Part shown: piece by piece, positions 11,928 to 20,434 of the stretch
How the letters are laid out: each line of letters opens with the position of its first letter
Position numbering within the stretch: the first letter of the stretch is position 1
Source: Sphingomonas crocodyli
GTDB lineage: Bacteria > Pseudomonadota > Alphaproteobacteria > Sphingomonadales > Sphingomonadaceae
NCBI RefSeq assembly: GCF_004005865.1
Contig: NZ_SACN01000001.1
Span: forward strand, 372,001-436,000
Length of the DNA stretch: 64,000 nucleotides
Direction: 5' to 3'
The notes under the pieces: model-generated
What the model was told of the DNA's origin: nothing
The model's database searches: none
Seen by the model: the letters and a program-made list of their open reading frames with translations, nothing else
Position numbers and translations under genes: made by a program

Positions 11928-12052
11928 ATCCTCCCCGATATGGGGAGGTGGCGCCGCATGGCGACGGAGGGGGAGCGAGGCTAGGCGGATCGCTTGTGGC
12001 CTGCCCCCTCCACCATGCTGCGCATGGTCCCCCTCCCCGTACCGGGGAGGAT
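11928..12052. repeat. Intergenic palindrome between acnA and the AspH-like gene
   Basis: The ends ATCCTCCCC and GGGGAGGAT are inverted repeats, with further pairing inside (GGAGGGGGAGC against the CCCCCTCC-rich right half). It lies between two convergent genes and fills the gap, so it may serve both as a terminator. Confidence 0.8.
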
Positions 12053-12053
12053 C

Positions 12054-13196
12054 TTATTCCGCGTCGTAGAGCCCGATCGCCTCGTACATGGCGGTCAGTG
12101 CGGCGCGTTCTTCGGTCGAGAGTTCGGGGCGCCAGATTTCGAACAGCAGGATGATGCGGATCTCGTTCGATCGATTCCACGCCTCATGCTCGATCGAATC
12201 GTCGAAGATCGTCAGCTTGCCCGGTTCCCACGCGCGGGTCTGATTGCCGACGCGGATCGCGCAGTCGCCGGGGACGATCAAGGGCAGATGGCAGATCAGC
12301 CGCGTGTTGATCATGCCGTTGTGCGGCAGGATGTGTGCGCCCGGCCGCAGCATCGAGAACAGCGCGCTGGGCGATCGGCCTTTGATCACCGGCATCGGCG
12401 CGGCCTCCAGCGCCTTCATCGCGGCAGGGAAGCGCGCGGCATGGTCGGTCGGGCCGCCTTCGCGCCAGAGATAGAGCGCGCTCCAGCGCGGATCGTCGAG
12501 CAGGCTGTGCGCCTTGTTCGGGCGTCCCTCGACGCGCTCGACATAGGGGCGGAAGGCGCTCTCGCTGTCGGCGACAAAGCTTTCGAGTTCGGCGCGGATC
12601 GCGTCGGTCGCCGCCTCGACCTCCTCGACCCAGTCGAACTGGTCGCGCTCGTAAAACTGGGTGTGCGGCAGGCCGGGGAAGAAGAAGGATGTCGGCTGCT
12701 GCAGGAAGACTTCGGCCTCCCCGGTCAGGATCGCGATCGCTTCGGCCAGGCGCGGCGGGGGCGTGCCGAAGCCCGCATTGCGCAGCGTCTGCGACAGATG
12801 CACGCTATAATCGCGCGATGCGCTGTCGAGCCACGCCTGCACGCGCGGCAGCTCGGCACGGATCGAATCGGGGATCGGCAGGCCGGCGGCGGCGATGTAG
12901 AGCGCTTGCGAATAATAGGATGTGGCGGCGCGATTATCCTTGGTGCGCGCGGCCAGATCGCCACGCAGCACCAGCGCCCCGGCATGGCGCGGATCGACTT
13001 CGAGCATCTTGTCGAGAGCCTGCCGTTCGCGCTCGTCATCGCCCATCATCCGGCTTGCCTGCGCCAGCAGGAACCAGGGTTCGGGCTTCATGCCCAACGT
13101 GATCGCCTGTTCCAGCCCGGCGCGCGCACCGCGCGCATCGCCCCGGCGCAGCGCTTCGATACCAGCGCGGGCGGCAGCTTCGGCCAGTGCACTCAT
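12054..13196 (-). CDS. TPR plus aspartyl/asparaginyl beta-hydroxylase domain protein (paralogue 1)
   Basis: A 380 aa protein. The N-terminal ~110 residues are TPR-like (AGLEQAITLGMKPEPWFLLA), followed by a linker and a C-terminal AspH-type Fe(II)/2-oxoglutarate oxygenase domain. The iron ligands of this family are seen at His 303 (CHLPL) and His 337 (IEHEAW), and the 2-oxoglutarate arginine at 347. As in human AspH, there is no acidic third ligand. The start at 13196 overlaps the ygfZ stop by four bases; the frame is open further upstream but overlaps ygfZ. The substrate is probably an Asp/Asn side chain or a small molecule. A paralogue lies at 54637-55902. Confidence 0.88.
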   Translation of the reverse strand: MSALAEAAARAGIEALRRGDARGARAGLEQAITLGMKPEPWFLLAQASRMMGDDERERQALDKMLEVDPRHAGALVLRGDLAARTKDNRAATSYYSQALYIAAAGLPIPDSIRAELPRVQAWLDSASRDYSVHLSQTLRNAGFGTPPPRLAEAIAILTGEAEVFLQQPTSFFFPGLPHTQFYERDQFDWVEEVEAATDAIRAELESFVADSESAFRPYVERVEGRPNKAHSLLDDPRWSALYLWREGGPTDHAARFPAAMKALEAAPMPVIKGRSPSALFSMLRPGAHILPHNGMINTRLICHLPLIVPGDCAIRVGNQTRAWEPGKLTIFDDSIEHEAWNRSNEIRIILLFEIWRPELSTEERAALTAMYEAIGLYDAE

Positions 13197-13852
13197 GCCT
13201 GTTCGGCCACCATCCATTGCGGGATCAGCGCGTCGCCCGGATTGTCGACCGATCGCCGCTCGACTCGCCCGTCGGGCAGGACGAACAGCCGCCGGTTGAC
13301 CTTGTTGCGCCAGTTCATCCGGGCGGTGTTTTCCTGGCCCACATAGCAGCCCTTGGTGAAGCTGACCCCGCCCAGCAGATCGGCATTGGCCTCGAGCCAG
13401 AGCGTCTTGTCCGATCCGAGTTCGTCGACGCCTTCGGCCACGCCCAGCGACAGACGATGCTCGCGCCATCCCTCGGCCGGCTCATCCGCGGGACCGATCC
13501 AGCGGTGGCCGAGCGCGGGCAGGCGCGGATCGGGGACGCCTTCGCCACCATCCTTCGACCAATGCACCGCGAGCGCGGGATCGATCGCGATCTTGATCGG
13601 ACGGCGCAGGCGATAAAGCGACAGGCGGCGCACAAGCGCCTCGGCCTGCGTCGCCTCGCAGTCGATCAGCAGGTCATCGCCATCGGCCCAGACGAGAAAA
13701 TCGAACAACGCCTTGCCCTGCGGCGTGAGCAATCCGGCCCAGACGGGCAGGGCGCCGCCGACATCGTTGGTGACGAGGCCCTGCACGAATCCGCGCACAT
13801 CCTCCCCGGACAGGCGGATGACGGAGCGATCTTGGAGGGTAGTCGTTGGCAT
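13193..13852 (-). CDS. ygfZ: YgfZ/GcvT-domain iron-sulfur maintenance protein
   Basis: A 219 aa tetrahydrofolate-binding protein of the YgfZ (IBA57) family, which supports repair or assembly of certain Fe-S enzymes. It carries the signature FTKGCYVGQENTARM near residue 160, with the family cysteine. The N-terminus RSVIRLSGEDVRGFVQGLVT is also typical. The start is set at 13852 (MPTTTLQDRS). It is translationally coupled to the AspH-like gene and diverges from pyrC by 40 bases. Confidence 0.92.
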   Translation of the reverse strand: MPTTTLQDRSVIRLSGEDVRGFVQGLVTNDVGGALPVWAGLLTPQGKALFDFLVWADGDDLLIDCEATQAEALVRRLSLYRLRRPIKIAIDPALAVHWSKDGGEGVPDPRLPALGHRWIGPADEPAEGWREHRLSLGVAEGVDELGSDKTLWLEANADLLGGVSFTKGCYVGQENTARMNWRNKVNRRLFVLPDGRVERRSVDNPGDALIPQWMVAEQA

Positions 13853-13892
13853 GCGGCGAAGGTAGGAAGCGGCGAGCCGAAAGGAAAGCATC

Positions 13893-15224
13893 ATGACCAG
13901 CCCCACCTACGACCTCATCCTCAAGAACGGCACCGTGTGGACGGTCGGTGGCCCGATCGAGACGAGCGTAGGAGTTCGCGGGGGCAAGATCGTCGCGATC
14001 GGCGAAGATGGCGATGCGGGCGAGGTAATCGACTGCGCGGGCCTCACCGTCCTGCCCGGCGTGATCGACAGCCAGGTTCATTTCCGCGAGCCGGGGCTGG
14101 AGGCGAAGGAGGATCTGGAGAGCGGCAGCCGATCGGCGGTGCTGGGCGGCGTCACCGCCGTCTTCGAAATGCCCAACACCAAGCCGAACACCGATTCGGC
14201 CGAGGCGATCAATGACAAGCTCGCCCGCGCGAAGGATCGGATGTGGTGCGATCACGCTTTCTATGTCGGCGCGACCACCGAGAACGCCGAAAAACTCGCC
14301 GAACTCGAAATGCTGCCCGGCACGGCGGGTGTGAAGATCTTCATGGGATCGTCGACCGGCAATCTGCTGGTCGCGGAGGACGATCACCTCGCCCGTGTGC
14401 TGCGATCGGGCAAGCGCCGCGTCGCGATCCATGCCGAGGACGAACAGCGGATGATCGCGCGGATGAGCGAGCGGGTCGAAGGCGATCCGGCGAGCCATCC
14501 GGTGTGGCGCGACGATGAAAGCGCGCTGCTCGCCACCCGCCGCATCCTGAAGATCGCGCGCGAGACGGGGCGCAAGATCCACATCCTCCACATCACGACG
14601 CCTGCCGAACTCGCGCTGATCGCGCAGAACAAGGATATCGCGACCTGCGAAGTGACGCCCCAGCATCTGACGCTGGCGGGGGAGGAGGCCTATCCGCGTC
14701 TCGGCACCTATGCGCAGATGAACCCGCCGATCCGTTCGGGCGCGCATCGCGACGGGTTGTGGCACTATCTGCGGCAGGGCGTGCCCGACGTGCTCGGTTC
14801 GGATCATGCGCCGCACACGATCGAGGAAAAGGCCAAGACCTATCCGGCGTCGCCCAGCGGCATGCCCGGCGTGCAGACTTTGTTGCCGCTGATGCTCAAC
14901 CATGTCGCCGAAGGGCGGCTGACGCTCCAGCACCTGATCGAACTCACCTCGGCGGGGCCGCAGCGCGTATTCGGGCTGCGCAGCAAGGGGCGGATCGCGC
15001 TCGGTTATGATGCCGACTTCACGATCGTCGATCTGAAAAAGCGCTGGAAGGTCGAGGAAAGCTGGCTCGCGTCGCGCTGCGGCTGGTCGCCGTTCACCGA
15101 CATGGAACTCACCGGCAAACCGATCGGTACGGTGATTCGTGGCAACCGCGTGATGTGGGACGGCGGGCTCGCCAATCAGGCGATCGGTGCGCCGATCCGC
15201 TTCGACAGCGTCGCGCTCGTTTAA
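13893..15224 (+). CDS. pyrC: Dihydroorotase
   Basis: A 443 aa amidohydrolase that closes carbamoyl-aspartate to dihydroorotate in pyrimidine synthesis. Metal-site motifs are DSQVHFREPG near the N-terminus, the carboxylated-lysine segment AGVKIFMGSSTGN, the histidines in RKIHILHIT and VTPQHLTL, and the aspartate in GSDHAPHT. The length and motifs fit the class I type. A hydantoinase- or allantoinase-like role is possible for this superfamily but less likely. Confidence 0.9.
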   Translation: MTSPTYDLILKNGTVWTVGGPIETSVGVRGGKIVAIGEDGDAGEVIDCAGLTVLPGVIDSQVHFREPGLEAKEDLESGSRSAVLGGVTAVFEMPNTKPNTDSAEAINDKLARAKDRMWCDHAFYVGATTENAEKLAELEMLPGTAGVKIFMGSSTGNLLVAEDDHLARVLRSGKRRVAIHAEDEQRMIARMSERVEGDPASHPVWRDDESALLATRRILKIARETGRKIHILHITTPAELALIAQNKDIATCEVTPQHLTLAGEEAYPRLGTYAQMNPPIRSGAHRDGLWHYLRQGVPDVLGSDHAPHTIEEKAKTYPASPSGMPGVQTLLPLMLNHVAEGRLTLQHLIELTSAGPQRVFGLRSKGRIALGYDADFTIVDLKKRWKVEESWLASRCGWSPFTDMELTGKPIGTVIRGNRVMWDGGLANQAIGAPIRFDSVALV

Positions 15225-15243
15225 GTTCGGCTCACGCCGAATC

Positions 15244-15322
15244 GGCACCGGCCCGCTCCCCCACCCGGCCTCCCATTCAGGGTACTCTCGTGGGAGGCCG
15301 GGTGGGGGCGCGGGCCGGTGCC
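15244..15322. repeat. Strong inverted repeat downstream of pyrC
   Basis: Two 32-base arms, beginning GGCACCGGCCCG and ending CGGGCCGGTGCC, match with a single mismatch around a 15-base loop. It follows pyrC by 20 bases and would form a very stable hairpin, so it may end transcription or protect the 3' end. It has no T-run. Confidence 0.88.
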
Positions 15323-15478
15323 GCACACCAAAGTCGAACTCATCCTGTGGATAAAAAGGATTCCATCGTGCGGTGAAAACAACTCACCGCAGCGCAGCAT
15401 CCTGTTAACCATTTGCTCTTTCCTCGCCCCGAAAAGGTCCCCATGAACTTGCTCAAGGGACGGGGTGGGGAAAACCAC

Positions 15479-15964
15479 ATGACCAAAACGTTGCGCGCCA
15501 TTGTTGGTTCCATGCTGCTTGCCGGCATGGCTTTGGCGCCCGCCCAGGCCAATGCCGCTGGTCTCCAGTGTGCTCCCTTCGCCCGCATGTTCTCCGGCAT
15601 CCAGCTTTTCGGCGCCGCCGCTTCGTGGTGGAACCAGGCCGTCGGCAAATATGTCCGCGGCAACTCGCCCGAAGTCGGCGCGGTGATGGTGTTCAAGGCG
15701 ATCGGTTCGATGCGTTCGGGCCATGTCGCCACCGTCACGCAGGTCGTCAGCGACCGCGTTCTCAAGATCACCCACGCTAACTGGTCGATCATCAACGGCC
15801 ATCGCGGTCAGGTCGAACGCGACGTCACCGTCGTCGATGCCTCGCCGAACAACGACTGGAGCCAGGTGAAGGTCTGGTTCGCGCCGATCGGCAAGGTCGG
15901 CAACAAGGCTTATCCGGTCAACGGCTTCATCTACGCCAAGGCCGACGGCGGCCAGCAGGGCTGA
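15479..15964 (+). CDS. Secreted CHAP-domain protein, probable peptidoglycan hydrolase
   Basis: About 161 aa. A signal peptide (MTKTLRAIVGSMLLAGMALA, cleavage after AQANA) precedes a compact CHAP (NlpC/P60-like) domain. The likely catalytic cysteine is in LQCAPFARMFSG and the histidine in RSGHVATV; ITHANWSI follows. These enzymes cut amide bonds in the cell wall. An upstream ATG at 15443 is in frame but would place extra residues before the signal peptide. Confidence 0.82.
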   Translation: MTKTLRAIVGSMLLAGMALAPAQANAAGLQCAPFARMFSGIQLFGAAASWWNQAVGKYVRGNSPEVGAVMVFKAIGSMRSGHVATVTQVVSDRVLKITHANWSIINGHRGQVERDVTVVDASPNNDWSQVKVWFAPIGKVGNKAYPVNGFIYAKADGGQQG

Positions 15965-16007
15965 GCCGGTAAAGTTGATCAGGGCGCTACGGCGCTCTCC
16001 CCCACAT

Positions 16008-16090
16008 CGTCGTCCCCGCGAAGGCGGGGATCCATCCAGACTTTCCGCATGTGACGACCCAGGATAGGCCTCGCCTTCGCGGGGGTGACG
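16008..16090. repeat. Intergenic palindrome (CCCCGCGAAGGCG type)
   Basis: Two 22-base arms, CGTCGTCCCCGCGAAGG and CCTTCGCGGGGGTGACG with flanking bases, pair with two mismatches around about 40 bases. It lies between the CHAP gene and the convergent HAD gene. The same core occurs widely in sphingomonad genomes. Confidence 0.82.
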
Positions 16091-16098
16091 GATCGGGA

Positions 16099-16773
16099 TT
16101 ACAGACCCCAATCCACGATCGTCCAACCCTTCGTCTCCGCGATACGGCGCAGCTTCGCATGCGCGTTGACCGCGAAGGGCGCGTCCGACCAGGCGAGCAC
16201 CGGCGCATCCGATGCGTGATCCGAATAGAAGCGGATGTGGCAATCGGCGCGCGATAGCCCTTGCTTGTCCATCCACGCCTCGATCATCCGCAGCTTGGCG
16301 GGGCCGTAGCAATTTTCGCCGTCGATCTTCGCGGTGACGATATCGTCGATTCCGTAGATGCTGTTGGTCGCGATCAGATCGTCGAAGCCCAGCCGGTCGG
16401 CGATCGCGGTGACGTAGAGCCGCGCCGATGCCGTCGCCATCACCAGCCGGCGCCCGGCCGCGCGATCCTCGGCGATCTGATCGAGCGCGCCCTGATGGAC
16501 ATTGGCCTTCATCACGAAATCGGCATAGCTTTCGGTGATCGGCCGGATGCGCCCGATCGGCAGTTTTCCGCCGATCAGCAGCGTCTGGTTGATCTCCTTC
16601 AGCGTCTTTCGCTCGATCATCTTCGCCACATAAGCGAGCATCACCAGGATCACGAGCGGCGCGAAGATCAGCCGCCACGGCGCCAGCCGCATCGCCGCGT
16701 GAATCAGGAAGGGCGTGAAGGTTCCGGCCCGCGTGATCGTGCGGTCCATGTCGTAGATGGCGAGTTCGGTCAT
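16099..16773 (-). CDS. HAD-IB family phosphatase
   Basis: A 224 aa protein of the SerB-like HAD subfamily IB. Motif I is YDMDRTITRAGTF, motif II is MATASARLY, and motif III with the acidic pair is FYSDHASDAPVL. A hydrophobic stretch at residues 32-58 (LAPWRLIFAPLVILVMLAYV) is the cap helix region, or possibly a membrane anchor. The start at 16773 follows AAGGA; a longer start adds nine unlikely residues. The substrate is unknown; phosphoserine or a phospholipid head-group phosphate are typical of relatives. Confidence 0.85.
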   Translation of the reverse strand: MTELAIYDMDRTITRAGTFTPFLIHAAMRLAPWRLIFAPLVILVMLAYVAKMIERKTLKEINQTLLIGGKLPIGRIRPITESYADFVMKANVHQGALDQIAEDRAAGRRLVMATASARLYVTAIADRLGFDDLIATNSIYGIDDIVTAKIDGENCYGPAKLRMIEAWMDKQGLSRADCHIRFYSDHASDAPVLAWSDAPFAVNAHAKLRRIAETKGWTIVDWGL

Positions 16774-16868
16774 GTTTTTGTCCTTAGGGACTCGGAACAT
16801 CCACGCTCAAGCAACATTTCATTACGGATGCTTGCCGATCCCGCGCCTTTCGGTCACTTCTCGACGCG

Positions 16869-17966
16869 ATGAACGCGCCGGCCGACTTCACTCTCGATCA
16901 GGGGACGCTCCGATTCACCGGGGCGATGACGCTGTCGTGTATCCATGATCTGCCCGCGCGGCTCGACGCGATCGAGGAGCAGCCGGCGAAAGTCGATCTG
17001 AGCGGGGTCGAACGGATCGACACGGTCGGCGCCTGGCTGATCCACCGCATCGTGCGCGAAGGCGATGTGCCGGTCGAAGGTGCGGACGAGGATGCGGCCG
17101 AATTGCTCGCCAAGGTCGCCGCCGCCGATCAGCCGCTCAAGATCCGTCCCGATCCGCAGCCGGGCTTCGTCCGCGTGCTGCAGGAAGTGGGCGACGCCAC
17201 CTTTGCCGCAGCGCGGTCGCTGAAAGGTCTGCTCGGATTTTTCGGCGCGACCGTGATCGGTTTCTGGGATGTCGCGCGCCATCCGCGCCGCTTCCGCGGC
17301 AATGCTGTCGCGCGCCAGTTCGAGGTGGTGGGCGTGAAGGCGCTCGCGATCATCGGGTTGATGAGCTTCCTGATCGGGATCGTCATCGCGCAGCAGGGCG
17401 CGGTGCAGCTGCGCCAGTTCGGCGCGGAAGTGTTCGCGATCAACCTGATCGGCCGGATTACGCTGCGCGAACTGGGCGTGTTGATGACCGCGATCATGGT
17501 CGCCGGCCGATCGGGCAGCGCCTTCGCCGCGCAGCTCGGATCGATGAAGCTGGCCGAGGAGGTCGATGCGATGCGCACGATCGGCGTTTCGCCGATGGAG
17601 GCGCTGGTCGTCCCCCGCGTGCTGGCCAGCGTGCTGATGATGCCGCTGCTCGGCTTCTATGCCGCGATCATCGCGATGATCGGTGGCGGCATCTTCTGCT
17701 GGATCGACCTCGACATTCCGCCGATCACCTTCGTTCAGCGCGTGCGCGAAGTCGTGCCGATCACCGATCTTTGGGTGGGCCTGATCAAGGCGCCGGTCTT
17801 CGGCCTGCTGATCGGCATTTCGGGCTGTTTCCAGGGCATGCAGGTGGAAGGCAATGCCGAGGAGGTGGGCCTGCGCACCACGGCATCAGTGGTGCAGGCA
17901 ATCTTCCTCGTCATCGTGCTCGACGCGGTGTTTGCGGTCTTCTTCTCGTCGATCGGGTGGATTTGA
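16869..17966 (+). CDS. mlaE: Mla-type ABC permease with fused STAS domain
   Basis: A 365 aa inner-membrane permease for intermembrane phospholipid transport. Residues about 5-95 look like a STAS domain (VDLSGVERIDTVGAWLIHRI), the role of the separate MlaB in other bacteria. The MlaE permease domain (FFGATVIGFWDV, QQGAVQLRQFGAE, SAFAAQLGSMK) follows with five to six membrane helices. It is the first gene of a four-gene operon, and its TGA overlaps the next ATG (TGATG). Confidence 0.92.
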   Translation: MNAPADFTLDQGTLRFTGAMTLSCIHDLPARLDAIEEQPAKVDLSGVERIDTVGAWLIHRIVREGDVPVEGADEDAAELLAKVAAADQPLKIRPDPQPGFVRVLQEVGDATFAAARSLKGLLGFFGATVIGFWDVARHPRRFRGNAVARQFEVVGVKALAIIGLMSFLIGIVIAQQGAVQLRQFGAEVFAINLIGRITLRELGVLMTAIMVAGRSGSAFAAQLGSMKLAEEVDAMRTIGVSPMEALVVPRVLASVLMMPLLGFYAAIIAMIGGGIFCWIDLDIPPITFVQRVREVVPITDLWVGLIKAPVFGLLIGISGCFQGMQVEGNAEEVGLRTTASVVQAIFLVIVLDAVFAVFFSSIGWI

Positions 17967-18784
17967 TGGGCGACGATGCGATCATCCGCGTGCGCGGCCT
18001 GCGCAACTGCTTCGGTGAGCAGGTGGTGCACGAGAATCTCGATCTCGACGTGCGGCGGGGCGAAATCCTGGGCGTGGTCGGCGGATCGGGCACCGGCAAA
18101 TCGGTGCTGATGCGGTCGATCATCGGGCTGCAGACCCCGGCCGAAGGATCGGTCGAGGTGTTCGGCGAGAATATGATCGGCCGCGACGAGCATGAGGCGA
18201 AGCGCGTGCGCCAGCGCTGGGGCGTGCTGTTCCAGAATGGCGCGCTGTTTTCGACGCTGACGGTCGCCGAAAATGTCGAAGTGCCGATCCGCGAATATTA
18301 TCCGAACATCGATCAGGTGCTGCTGGACGAAATCGCTGCCTACAAGGTCGCGATGTCGGGTCTGTCCGCCGAAGCCGGGCCGAAATATCCGTCCGAACTG
18401 TCGGGCGGCATGAAGAAGCGCGCAGGCCTTGCTCGCGCGCTCGCACTCGATCCGCAATTGCTGTTCCTCGATGAGCCGACCGCCGGCCTCGATCCGATCG
18501 GCGCGGCCGCGTTCGACGATCTGATCCACGCGTTGAAGGGCACGATGCGCCTGACCGTGTTCCTGATCACCCACGATCTCGATACGCTGCACGCCATATG
18601 CGATCGTGTCGCGGTGCTGGCGGATCGTCAGGTGATCGCGGTTGGAACGATCCCGGAATTATTGGCGTTGGATCATCCCTGGATACAGGAATATTTCAAC
18701 GGGCCGCGCGGACGCGCCGCGGCCGACACCGTCGCACGGGCGGAAGCGCAGATGAGCAAGGGGAAATCGGGGATGACGCACTGA
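17966..18784 (+). CDS. mlaF: Mla-type ABC transporter ATP-binding protein
   Basis: A 272 aa ATPase that powers the Mla transporter. Walker A is GGSGTGKSVLMRS, the signature is LSGGMKKRAGLARAL, Walker B is LLFLDEPTAGLDP, and the switch histidine is in LITHDLDT. The start is the ATG in the TGATG overlap with the permease gene. Its own stop overlaps the next gene in the same way, so subunit amounts are probably linked. Confidence 0.95.
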   Translation: MGDDAIIRVRGLRNCFGEQVVHENLDLDVRRGEILGVVGGSGTGKSVLMRSIIGLQTPAEGSVEVFGENMIGRDEHEAKRVRQRWGVLFQNGALFSTLTVAENVEVPIREYYPNIDQVLLDEIAAYKVAMSGLSAEAGPKYPSELSGGMKKRAGLARALALDPQLLFLDEPTAGLDPIGAAAFDDLIHALKGTMRLTVFLITHDLDTLHAICDRVAVLADRQVIAVGTIPELLALDHPWIQEYFNGPRGRAAADTVARAEAQMSKGKSGMTH

Positions 18785-19734
18785 TGGAAACCCGGTCGAA
18801 CCATGTGCTGGTCGGCGGCGTCGTGCTTGCGATGCTGGTCGCCCTTCTCGCCTTCACCGTCTGGCTCGCCAACTTCACGGCCGTCAGCGAGCAGAAGTTC
18901 GATATCTTCTTCAAAAGCTCGATCGACGGGCTGGCGAAGGGATCGGCGGTCAACTTTTCGGGCGTGCCCGTCGGCAAGGTCGAAAAGATCCAGCTGATGC
19001 CCGAAAGCCCCGAATTCGTGCGCGTGCGGATCAGTGTTCAGAACGAGGCGCCGATCCTGCAGGGCACGACCGCGACGATTGCGGGTGTCGGCTTCACCGG
19101 CGTCAGCCAGATCAACCTGGACGGCGCGATCAAGGGCGCGCCGCCGATCACGCAGGCCGGGCCTTATGGTGTGCCGGTGATCCCGACCAAGCCGGGCGCG
19201 CTGGGCGAATTGCTGTCGTCGGCACCCGAACTGCTCCAGCGTCTGTCGGCGCTGACCGAGCGGCTGACCCTGCTGCTCAACGACAAGAATCAGAAGTCGA
19301 TCACCGGCATCCTGGGCAACGTCGATCGCCTTTCGAACGATCTGGCCAATCGCGGGCCGGAAATCGCCGCCGCGCTCGCCGAAACCAAGACGGCGGTGCA
19401 GCAGGTGGGCGTGGCCGCCGGGCAGATCGCGACGCTGGCGGAAAGCACCAACAATGTGATGAACCGCGATGTCGGCCCGGCGATGCAGAACCTGAACAAG
19501 GCGACGCAATCGGCGCAGCACACGATCGAGACGCTCGATATGGCGATCACCGATGCGCGGCCGGGCCTGAAATCCTTCTCGACCCAGACGGTGCCGAACA
19601 TCAACCAGCTCGTCCGCAATCTGGCCGAAATGTCCGAATCGCTCGGCGCGATTTCGGGCAAGCTCGAAAAGGGCGGTGCCGGCGCGCTGATCGGCGGCAA
19701 CAGCAAACTCCCCGACTATAAGCCGGGTAAGTGA
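18784..19734 (+). CDS. mlaD: MCE-domain substrate-binding protein (MlaD)
   Basis: A 316 aa protein anchored by one N-terminal membrane helix (VLVGGVVLAMLVALLAF). An MCE domain spans about residues 40-120 (VNFSGVPVGKVEKIQL, then GVGFTGVSQINLDG), and a long helical C-terminal part follows. MCE proteins form hexameric rings that pass lipids between membranes. The C-terminal extension is longer than in enterobacterial MlaD and ends KLPDYKPGK. Confidence 0.93.
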   Translation: METRSNHVLVGGVVLAMLVALLAFTVWLANFTAVSEQKFDIFFKSSIDGLAKGSAVNFSGVPVGKVEKIQLMPESPEFVRVRISVQNEAPILQGTTATIAGVGFTGVSQINLDGAIKGAPPITQAGPYGVPVIPTKPGALGELLSSAPELLQRLSALTERLTLLLNDKNQKSITGILGNVDRLSNDLANRGPEIAAALAETKTAVQQVGVAAGQIATLAESTNNVMNRDVGPAMQNLNKATQSAQHTIETLDMAITDARPGLKSFSTQTVPNINQLVRNLAEMSESLGAISGKLEKGGAGALIGGNSKLPDYKPGK

Positions 19735-19738
19735 GGTG

Positions 19739-20326
19739 ATGATGCGCAAGTTCCTTCCCCTCGCGCTGGCTTTGGCGCTGCCGCTCTCCGGCTGCATCAG
19801 CTTCGGCGAAGATCCGCCCGCAAAGCTGATGAGCCTGTCGTCGGACGCGCGGGTGCCGGCGAACACCGCCAAGACCGTGACCGACAAGGAGACGATCAGC
19901 GTCGGGCTGATCACCGCGCCGACGCCGCTGCGCAATCAGCGGGTGGCGGTGCGATCCAACGACGCCTTCGCCTATCTGCCCAAGACAGCCTGGGCCGACG
20001 AACCCGCGCGCCTGTTCCGCAATGTGCTGGCCGAAACGATCGAGGCGAAGACGGGGCGGTTCGTTCCCGACAGTCGCAACATCTCGATCACGCCGGCGAC
20101 CCGGCTCGGCGGCTCGCTCGTCGCGTTCCAGCTGCTGGGCGGGCAGGGCAAGGTGCTGGCGATCTACGACGCCACCGTTGCGCGTGAAGGATCGGATCAG
20201 ATCCGCACCCGCCGGTTTGAGGCGACCGCGCCGGTTGCGTCGGAGGATGCGGCCGATGTCGTCGCCGCGCTCAACCGCGCGAGCAATGCGATCGCGTCCG
20301 ACGTGGCGGACTGGGTCGCACAATAA
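19739..20326 (+). CDS. ABC-type transport auxiliary lipoprotein
   Basis: A 195 aa outer-membrane lipoprotein with lipobox LPLSGC and the ABC_trans_aux domain seen in LetB/PqiC-like partners of MCE transporters (ETISVGLITAPTPLRNQRVAVR, then LFRNVLAETIE). It is the last gene of the Mla-type operon, four bases after mlaD. GTG-ATG-ATG lie in a row; the first ATG is chosen. It probably links the transport bridge to the outer membrane. Confidence 0.87.
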   Translation: MMRKFLPLALALALPLSGCISFGEDPPAKLMSLSSDARVPANTAKTVTDKETISVGLITAPTPLRNQRVAVRSNDAFAYLPKTAWADEPARLFRNVLAETIEAKTGRFVPDSRNISITPATRLGGSLVAFQLLGGQGKVLAIYDATVAREGSDQIRTRRFEATAPVASEDAADVVAALNRASNAIASDVADWVAQ

Positions 20327-20434
20327 GCGGCGAGTAAACGATCGCGGCGATCAGTCTGATCATCACGATCGGTTTGCACGATCATCCGGCGGTCGCCATA
20401 TCGCCTCCGATACTGATTTCTGAGAGGCGCCCCG

